DNA from: Amoebophrya sp. A120
Lineage: Eukaryota > Sar > Dinophyceae > Syndiniales > Amoebophryaceae
Reading direction: 5' to 3'
NCBI GenBank assembly: GCA_905178155.1
Contig: CAJINV010000006.1
Location: 378,398-442,397 of the forward strand
Length of the DNA stretch: 64,000 nt
Part shown: positions 59,301 through 64,000 of the stretch, one piece after another
How positions within the stretch are numbered: the first letter of the stretch is position 1
Layout of the letters: the number at the start of each line of letters is the position of its first letter
Position numbers and translations under genes: made by a program
The notes under the pieces: generated by a model
What the model was told of the DNA's origin: nothing
Seen by the model: the letters and a program-made list of their open reading frames with translations, nothing else
The model's database searches: none

Positions 59301-62300
59301 GCATTTTATGCATGACAAACTATTTGTTCAACTTTGACGGTTTCGATCCTGACGCCTCCATACGGGGTCGCGGGAGAGTAAGTCGTCACGACGCCCTGCT
59401 TATCAAATGTAAAAATGTCTGGGTCTGGAAGGATGCAAGGTTTGTCATGCACATCTTGCGTGACTCCTGACGTCTGCGATGCATGCCCTAGCATCACAGA
59501 TATTGCGAGGGCGTTCTGATGCCTATACCGCATGAGAAATGTCCTCTCGCCGTGGCCAAAACCAGGCCTCTTTTGCTGTTCATGCAATACAGATTTTTGG
59601 ATAATGCAGACGCAGCATCACAAGTTCCAATCTTCCAGACCCAGACATTTTTACATTTGATACTGCTGCGGCAGCATCAATGGGGCGGCAGTGCCACCCA
59701 CGCCCGGCGCGACAGTTCCGAGCGGAGTCGGCATGCCGGGCTCCACCTTGTCGTCCTGCATGTACGGCGGCGGTGGGGTGCCGTGGTCCAGCTTCCGCAA
59801 CTTCCCCTGCTTCTCCGCGAGCTGACGCGCGCGCAGGCGGCGGAGGTTGGTGTGGTACGTCTCGATCATTTCCAAGTTGCGGAACGGCTGACCCGGCTTG
59901 CCGGTCAACACGCGCATGGACCGGTGACGGACGCTATGAAAGTGCACAACTACTTCTCTCCCATTCATTTGGATGGCATCCGCAGCAACACAAGTCCTGG
60001 CACAGATGCAGCTTTCGCATGACAAATTATTTCCGACTGATTGTAGTGCTGTTTCGGCTTCCGGATGAATCTGTCATGCAAACAGTGCCACAGGGCAAAG
60101 GGTGGATTTGGGATTTTACATGACAAATGAGGAGGGTACTAGTTGTGCACTGTCATAGGAACCGAACTTGTGGTAAAATTCGTGCTCGAACACCTCGATC
60201 TGCTTGGCCTTGGTCTCTATCAAATGCAAATATGTCTGGGTCTCCTGGAAGAATCTGAAACTTGTCATGCAGATTTTCCATGATCCATGTCGTCTGGAAT
60301 GCAGGACCTAGCATGACAGATTCTGTGAGATGATCCCTATCATGCCTATTCTGCATGAGAAACTTCCTCTTCCCTTCTGGTCAAAAGTGGACAACTTTTG
60401 GCAGTCATGCAACACAGATTTTTCTGCATCGGATCCAGAATTAGCATTACAAGTTGCATCCTTCCAGACTCAGACATATTTGCAATCCATAGACTCGCCC
60501 AGCGCACGGCGGACCCGCATGCGGCGGCGCTCGCGGCGCATCCGGTTTTCGTGGCGCAGGTACTTGGTGTCCTGCCGGGACAGGCGGCGGAAGTTTATCA
60601 GAAGGAAAAATCCCCCCTCCCCATAGATATCGAAAAGAAAATTTGTGATGCTGATTCGTGACCACAAATCAGCTCTGTCTTGCGTACAAGGCAAATGGCA
60701 CCCATGCGGCGCATGGTGCAGCAAGTCTGTCATGCGATTTCGCCTATGTCAGACTTGTTTCTCATGCTCAGCTGCTAGCCGGATGCGTACCCAGAAAATG
60801 GGCTAAGAATGTGCCAACAAGCTCTTGCTGCAATACAGAGTCCTTCTGTGTACACAAATCCAGCAACACAAATTGTCTTTTGAATATGGGGTGGGGGGTT
60901 TTTTCACTTTGATAAAGTTGTTGGAATCCAACCGCTATCCACTGCAAAAGTATCGCACTCGTTGTAGTAATTGCAATCACGCATTACAAATCTTTTTCTT
61001 AAGCTAAATCCGCATTACAAATTTTATTTCTCATGCTGAGAAAATTTGTAATGCATTTATACGACGAGTACGGTACTTTTGCAAGGCATAACCGGTGCAT
61101 CCGCAAAGACCGGCGCTGCTGTATCCTGAGTAAAAACGTACCCACACCATAGTTGTCATGCAAATCTGCATGCTTAAAATGTTTGTCATGCGGAGCCCCA
61201 TGAGAAGCATTTTCTAAGGGTGTTTTGAAATTTGTCATGCTCCAATCAGCATGAGAGACTAGATCTGAAATGCTGCTGAACTAGCTCAAACAGCACTACA
61301 CTACGCGTCCAAATTTGTCATGCGAAACAAGCAAAGTTGGCCGATTTGTCTAGCAGATTTTCCATCTTGACTCTGGTGTGGGTACGATTTTACTCAGGAT
61401 ATGCTGCAAGCGGCGCGCGCGGCGCTGGGTCGGGGTGGACTGGCCGGTCGGCTTTTCCACCGGCTCGTACCCACCCTTGGACCGCCACGCTTCGAGAATC
61501 GCGCCGTGGCATTTCTTCTTCTGCTGCATGCAGGCTATGCATTGCAAATATGTTTGCGTCTGGAAAACTGGAACCTGTATTGCGTGTCTTGCACTCCTGT
61601 AAAATCTGCGTTGCATGACCAACATCAAGAGCGCGATGAATTCGTTTGTCTTGCAAGAACGCAGCTTCTGATGCGTGCCACGCACCATGGGGAAGCCTAC
61701 TAAAAATTTGTCATGCTTGGCTGCTCTCAGGTAAGTATGCTCAATCATCGGGACTCAGCATCACAACTTTCCAGACGTCCAGACATATTTGCATTTGATA
61801 CAGGGGCACTCGATCTCGTTCTTGTAGCGGCACACGTTCGCGAGAATGGACTTGCCGTTGGGGAGCATACCCACGAAGTGGCAGCGGCAGGTGGCAATGC
61901 ACCCCGGGCCCATCTTATCGGTCATCAAGTTGTGCGCATAGGTGTTCATCGGGTTCAAATCGAAGTTGTTGGTCGCTCCCAGCATGGGCATCTTGCGTTC
62001 CTTATCCTGATCAAAAACGTCCCCGCCCCGTAGTCAAGATGGAGGCTTTGCTACACAAATCCACAAGGTTTGGGCGTTGCGCATGACAAATTTCGGCGAG
62101 CAATTTAACCGTATTCAGCTAGTGTAGCTGCATCACAAACCGATCGCCTCCTCCTGATTTCAGCATGACAAACTCCCAGATAGCATTGTTGAAAAACGCT
62201 GACGCTCCTCATGGAACTGCGCATGAGAAACGTCCTAGGTTTGCTGATTTGCATGACAACTTTGGTGTGGGGGACATTTTTATTTGGGATACTCCTCCAG

Positions 62301-64000
62301 TGGCAGCTTCTGGCACGCGGGAAGGCCACCCTCACCATCAGACATGGCCCGGTTGACGAAGTTGACGAACGTCAACGGGGCGTTGGCCGCGCCGGAAGTC
62401 TTGTGCGGCTTCGGGTTGCCACCCGCGTCGTTGGTGTTCGACGGAGACAGCATCTCGCTGGCCTGCGACCGCGCGGCGCCAGTCATGCACTCGTACTTGA
62501 CCGACGGCTCGACGGCGTTTTGGCAGGTGGTCGTGTCCCACACGTTGAGTCTCCGGCCAGCACCGTCGATGTGCACGGTGGGCTCGGGATCCTCGTTGGT
62601 CTCCAGCTGCTCCATGCGACGGCGGCGCAGCCGCTCCTTCTCCTGCATTTTCAGGATCTGCTTGTAGGGCACCGCCTTCCGCTTGTGCCGATACACGTCG
62701 ATGGGCGCACCGTGGGTGGCCTCGGTAAGGGACCGCATGCGGCCGACCGCCTTGTTGTAGGTGTGCTTTTCCAGCTGGCGCATCTCGAAGTGTATCAAAT
62801 GTAAAAATGTCTGGGTCTGGAAGAATGCAAGATTTGTGATGCAGGTTTTCCTTGACCCATGAGGTCTGGAATGCGAGACCCAGCATGACAGATTTTTTGA
62901 GGTCTCTATCATGCCTTTCCTGCATGAGAAACTCCCTCTCAACTTGGTCAAAAGCGGACAGCTTTTGGTACTCACGCAACACAGATTTTTGCATCATTCG
63001 GATTTAGCATGACAAGTTCTAATCTTCCAGACCCAGACATTTTTGCATTTCTTAAAGTGGGCGAACGCGGTGTGGCCGTGCATCATGGCCAGGCGGCGGG
63101 TCTGGATCGGGTTCTTATGAACTGCAAAAGCATCGTACTCGTAGTAATTGCAGTTATGCAACACAAATCTGTTTCTTAAGGCAAATCCGCATTACAAATT
63201 CCATTCCTAATGCTGAGGAAATTTGTAATGCAATTTATACTTGTACGATAACGATGCTTTTGCAATGCATAGTCCTCGCCCGGCAACAAAATGTCTGGCT
63301 GCTCGCCCGCCTTGGAAACCGACTCGCCCGTCGCGCACTTGTGGTAGTTCATCGGCTTATATGCATTGCAAATATGCCTGGGTCTGGGAGAATGGAAGAT
63401 TCGTCATGCTGGAATTCAATGACCCATGAGGTCTGGAATGCAGCGCTGAGCATGACGGACGCTGTAAGATCTCCTCTATCATGCCTATCCTGCATGAGCA
63501 ACTCCCTGTCAACCTGGCCAGAAGTGTACATCTTTTGGTAATCATGCAACACAGATTTTTGCATCATCCACACTCAGCATGACAAGTTGCATCCTTCCAG
63601 ACCCAGACATATTTGCATTTCATAGCTCACCCGGCTTGGGAACCGCGGAGGTGTCCGCCGGAGCGCCCGCAGTACCCGGGTATCCTGTGCAAAAGTGTCT
63701 GGGTCTGGAAGAGTCATGCTGTTTTTGCATGACACAGAAGGTCTGGCAACATGGAAGCTCTAGCATCACAGGTTTAATCGAGAAGCATTCGCAACCAATG
63801 CCGAATCTGCATGACAAATCCAGGACTTTGGTGACAGAAAGTGAACAACTTTTGCTGCCTATGCATTTAGAGATTTTTCTGTGTTATGAAATGCGCATCA
63901 CAAGTTTGTAATCTTGTAGACCCAGACATTTGTGCACTTGATACCGGGGCTCCGAACTCGATTTGATCATCTCCACCCGCCGGGGCCTGCAGCAGGCGGA
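41392..64000 (-). CDS. Gene 8: giant protein of unknown function, 5' end beyond the window
   Basis: Fifty-nine exons, the stretches between the 58 elements listed from 41831 to 63943, join with no frame break into at least 2707 aa ending ...RRSRRQLRQRR at a TAG on 41392-41394. Exons run from 6 to 880 bp; the longest are 50179-51058, 57227-57857 and 62292-62792. Introners make up about 63% of the span. The protein mixes basic Arg-rich helices (MRRERRRMRVRRAL; IRQRRQRRALIEKRRRLQEV), Thr/Pro/Met/Tyr-rich stretches (50179-50500, 49336-49619) and Cys-containing segments (CIATCRCHFVG, CPCMQQKKKC, YMRCYEAKVNFKLACEI). Local order is suggestive of a structural or secreted multi-segment protein, but no signal peptide is in view and I recognise no domain. 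Confidence 0.85.
41831..42042. mobile_element. Introner, family J, in gene 8
   Basis: 212 bp; duplication ACTCC/ACTCG. Same length as the other J copy at 51059. Confidence 0.92.
42150..42366. mobile_element. Introner, family E, in gene 8
   Basis: 217 bp; duplication TGCAG/TGCAG. Confidence 0.94.
42421..42678. mobile_element. Introner, family A, in gene 8
   Basis: 258 bp; duplication AGTCG/ATTCG. Confidence 0.92.
42765..43040. mobile_element. Introner, family D, in gene 8
   Basis: 276 bp; duplication CTTCA/TTTCA. Confidence 0.92.
43186..43501. mobile_element. Introner, family C, in gene 8
   Basis: 316 bp; duplication AGGCG/ACGGG. Confidence 0.88.
43579..43737. mobile_element. Introner, family B, in gene 8
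   Basis: 159 bp; duplication AACGC/ACCGC. Left terminus TATAGAGTGC. Confidence 0.9.
43836..43988. mobile_element. Introner, family B, in gene 8
   Basis: 153 bp; duplication TCTCG/TCTCG. Confidence 0.94.
44249..44544. mobile_element. Introner, family D, in gene 8
   Basis: 296 bp; duplication AGCCG/AGCCG. Confidence 0.93.
44680..44829. mobile_element. Introner, family B, in gene 8
   Basis: 150 bp; duplication GCGGA/GCGGA. Confidence 0.95.
44913..45090. mobile_element. Introner, family A, shortened, in gene 8
   Basis: 178 bp; duplication GCCGC/GCCGC. Confidence 0.9.
45308..45571. mobile_element. Introner, family A, in gene 8
   Basis: 264 bp; duplication CCTTC/CCTTC. Confidence 0.93.
45630..45890. 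mobile_element. Introner, family A, in gene 8
   Basis: 261 bp; duplication CACGT/CACGC. The left inverted repeat reads TGTCTTCGTCTGTAG, diverged. Confidence 0.9.
45946..46151. mobile_element. Introner, family K, in gene 8
   Basis: 206 bp; duplication GCCTG/GCCTG. Nearly identical to the intergenic copy at 6736-6947, in the opposite orientation. Confidence 0.94.
46158..46387. mobile_element. Introner, family E, in gene 8
   Basis: 230 bp; duplication CCTGC/CCTGC. Only 6 bp separate it from the K element; the two duplications overlap by four bases. Confidence 0.93.
46446..46717. mobile_element. Introner, family A, in gene 8
   Basis: 272 bp; duplication ACCAT/ACCAT. Confidence 0.93.
46852..47072. 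mobile_element. Introner, family E, in gene 8
   Basis: 221 bp; duplication CCGTT/CCGTT. Confidence 0.94.
47133..47292. mobile_element. Introner, family B, in gene 8
   Basis: 160 bp; duplication TCCGC/TCCGC. Confidence 0.94.
47345..47553. mobile_element. Introner, family F, in gene 8
   Basis: 209 bp; duplication ATCAG/ATCAG. Confidence 0.93.
47590..47803. mobile_element. Introner, family F, in gene 8
   Basis: 214 bp; duplication AGGTC/AGGTC. Confidence 0.93.
47839..47987. mobile_element. Introner, family B, in gene 8
   Basis: 149 bp; duplication CGTAG/CGTAG. Confidence 0.95.
48039..48291. mobile_element. Introner, family A, in gene 8
   Basis: 253 bp; duplication GGTCT/GGTCT. Confidence 0.95.
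48679..48966. mobile_element. Introner, family D, in gene 8
   Basis: 288 bp; duplication CCCTG/TCCTG. Confidence 0.92.
49013..49335. mobile_element. Introner, family C, in gene 8
   Basis: 323 bp; duplication CAGGG/CAAGG. Confidence 0.92.
49620..49831. mobile_element. Introner, family F, in gene 8
   Basis: 212 bp; duplication GGTCC/GGTCG. Confidence 0.92.
49894..50178. mobile_element. Introner, family A, in gene 8
   Basis: 285 bp; duplication CTGCG/CTGTG. Confidence 0.92.
51059..51270. mobile_element. Introner, family J, in gene 8
   Basis: 212 bp; duplication CGGCA/CGGCA. Very close to the J copy at 41831. Confidence 0.94.
51363..51638. mobile_element. Introner, family A, in gene 8
   Basis: 276 bp; duplication CCTGT/CCTCC. 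Confidence 0.88.
51717..51968. mobile_element. Introner, family A, in gene 8
   Basis: 252 bp; duplication GGGGT/GGGGT. Confidence 0.94.
52021..52198. mobile_element. Introner, family B, diverged, in gene 8
   Basis: 178 bp; duplication CCGCT/CCGCT. The inverted repeat is interrupted (AAAAGCATCCGGTTATAATG on the left). Confidence 0.9.
52279..52530. mobile_element. Introner, family A, in gene 8
   Basis: 252 bp; duplication TGGTG/TGGTG. Confidence 0.94.
52650..52902. mobile_element. Introner, family A, in gene 8
   Basis: 253 bp; duplication CGGTG/CGGTG. Confidence 0.94.
53047..53300. mobile_element. Introner, family A, in gene 8
   Basis: 254 bp; duplication GCTGC/GCTGC. Confidence 0.94.
53373..53635. 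mobile_element. Introner, family A, in gene 8
   Basis: 263 bp; duplication CCGTT/CCGTT. Confidence 0.94.
53761..54041. mobile_element. Introner, family A, in gene 8
   Basis: 281 bp; duplication AACCG/AACCG. Left terminus AATCC instead of TATCC. Confidence 0.91.
54402..54652. mobile_element. Introner, family A, in gene 8
   Basis: 251 bp; duplication GCTAT/GCCAT. Confidence 0.92.
54705..54921. mobile_element. Introner, family E, in gene 8
   Basis: 217 bp; duplication CGCAT/CGCGT. The E inverted repeat is weaker here. Confidence 0.9.
55218..55370. mobile_element. Introner, family B, in gene 8
   Basis: 153 bp; duplication GGAAA/CGAGA. Confidence 0.89.
55500..55762. mobile_element. Introner, family A, in gene 8
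   Basis: 263 bp; duplication TCCTT/TCCTT. Confidence 0.93.
55947..56201. mobile_element. Introner, family A, in gene 8
   Basis: 255 bp; duplication GAAGA/GAAGA. Confidence 0.94.
56265..56520. mobile_element. Introner, family A, in gene 8
   Basis: 256 bp; duplication GCCGC/GCCGC. Confidence 0.94.
56593..56905. mobile_element. Introner, family C, in gene 8
   Basis: 313 bp; duplication CCGGG/CCGGG. Confidence 0.92.
56968..57226. mobile_element. Introner, family A, in gene 8
   Basis: 259 bp; duplication ACTGC/ACTGC. Confidence 0.94.
57858..58178. mobile_element. Introner, family G, in gene 8
   Basis: 321 bp; duplication TAGCA/TAGCA. Confidence 0.93.
58239..58524. mobile_element. Introner, family A, in gene 8
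   Basis: 286 bp; duplication TCATG/TCATC. Confidence 0.91.
58612..58923. mobile_element. Introner, family G, in gene 8
   Basis: 312 bp; duplication TCCGG/TCCGG. Confidence 0.94.
59052..59362. mobile_element. Introner, family G, in gene 8
   Basis: 311 bp; duplication CGGGG/CGGGG. Confidence 0.94.
59401..59662. mobile_element. Introner, family A, in gene 8
   Basis: 262 bp; duplication CTGCT/CTGCT. Confidence 0.94.
59935..60157. mobile_element. Introner, family E, in gene 8
   Basis: 223 bp; flanks GACGC/GGAAC match at only 2 of 5 positions, the poorest intragenic case with clear ends. Confidence 0.87.
60218..60491. mobile_element. Introner, family A, in gene 8
   Basis: 274 bp; duplication GTCTC/GACTC. 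Confidence 0.91.
60596..60914. mobile_element. Introner, family C, in gene 8
   Basis: 319 bp; duplication AAGTT/AAGTT. Confidence 0.93.
60936..61090. mobile_element. Introner, family B, in gene 8
   Basis: 155 bp; duplication ACCGC/ACCGG. Confidence 0.92.
61122..61401. mobile_element. Introner, family D, in gene 8
   Basis: 280 bp; duplication TGCTG/TGCTG. Confidence 0.94.
61536..61800. mobile_element. Introner, family A, in gene 8
   Basis: 265 bp; duplication CAGGC/CAGGG. Confidence 0.92.
62003..62291. mobile_element. Introner, family D, in gene 8
   Basis: 289 bp; duplication TTCCT/CTCCT. Confidence 0.92.
62793..63054. mobile_element. Introner, family A, in gene 8
   Basis: 262 bp; duplication AAGTG/AAGTG. 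Right terminus is CTTA instead of GATA. Confidence 0.92.
63116..63271. mobile_element. Introner, family B, in gene 8
   Basis: 156 bp; duplication GTTCT/GTCCT. Confidence 0.92.
63360..63624. mobile_element. Introner, family A, in gene 8
   Basis: 265 bp; duplication GCTTA/GCTCA. Confidence 0.92.
63681..63943. mobile_element. Introner, family A core with a family B outer end, in gene 8
   Basis: 263 bp; duplication CCGGG/CCGGG. The left end reads TATCCTGTGCAAAAG, the standard family B terminus, running straight into the A core TGTCTGGGTCTGGAAG. Confidence 0.93.

Noticed and set aside
1-64000. A transposase or other autonomous element
   Set aside because: I looked for long frames with transposase-like features and found none; all elements here are too short to encode one.

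Overview
This is a nuclear window of a protist, most likely a dinoflagellate-lineage parasite such as Amoebophrya (Syndiniales). That identification is an inference from two things seen here: a very high load of introner elements with terminal inverted repeats, and all recognised genes lying on one strand. I could run no similarity search. Eight genes can be reconstructed, all on the minus strand. From right to left in order of transcription they are: a giant unknown protein (gene 8, 41392 to beyond 64000), a Pro/Asn/Gln-rich unknown (gene 7, 32468-38381), an acidic membrane protein (gene 6, 21032-31482), a Canopy-family ER protein (18744-20009), RNA polymerase III subunit RPC25/RPC8 (12123-17490), the mitochondrial Fe-S assembly factor IBA57 (7029-11246), a small membrane or secreted protein (gene 2, 3580-5436) and an unknown protein running off the left edge (gene 1).

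The genes are cut up by 123 short repeats of 120 to about 330 bp, with a few enlarged ones. Each begins TAT and ends ATA and, with one exception, is flanked by a 5-bp direct repeat. About 80 of the 123 flanking repeats are perfect and most others match at 4 of 5 positions. 122 of the 123 lie inside genes. For every intragenic copy, deleting the element plus one copy of the repeat restores the reading frame: 26 times in gene 6 (1286 aa), 58 times in gene 8 (at least 2707 aa), 12 in IBA57, 11 in RPC25, 9 in gene 7 and 3 in the Canopy gene. The elements are therefore introns created by transposition. Their ends mostly do not fit GT-AG, so the boundary seems to be set by the target duplication. 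Only a few ordinary introns are visible (7995-8121, 36897-37107 and a 48-nt one near 38121-38168).

By terminal inverted repeat I sort the elements into 11 families. Family cores are: A TGTCTGGGTCTGGAAG; B AAAAGTATCGTACTCGTA; C AAAAATCCCCCCTCCCCAT; D AAAAACGTCCCCACC; E AAAGTGCACAACTCCCCCT; F GAAAAAAGTGTTACAGTTAC; G GTGTCAGGATTGAAATCGAC; H GTTCTCAACTGTTACAT; I CTCAAACGTTACAATC; J GAAAAAAGTGTTTCACTG; K AAAAAAAGTTCGTCACGATC. Counts are A 46, B 28, D 13, C 10, E 7, F 6, G 5, and two each of H, I, J and K. All families share an internal decamer, TTTGTNATGC and its complement, in several copies and both orientations. In the element entries the duplication is given as left/right copy on the + strand.

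The regions between genes hold little. A segmental duplication copies the 3' end of IBA57 (2565-2965 against 6525-7142); one copy carries a family K element and the other preserves the empty site. A 100-base assembly gap lies inside a family I element. No transposase gene is present, so the elements are non-autonomous here.
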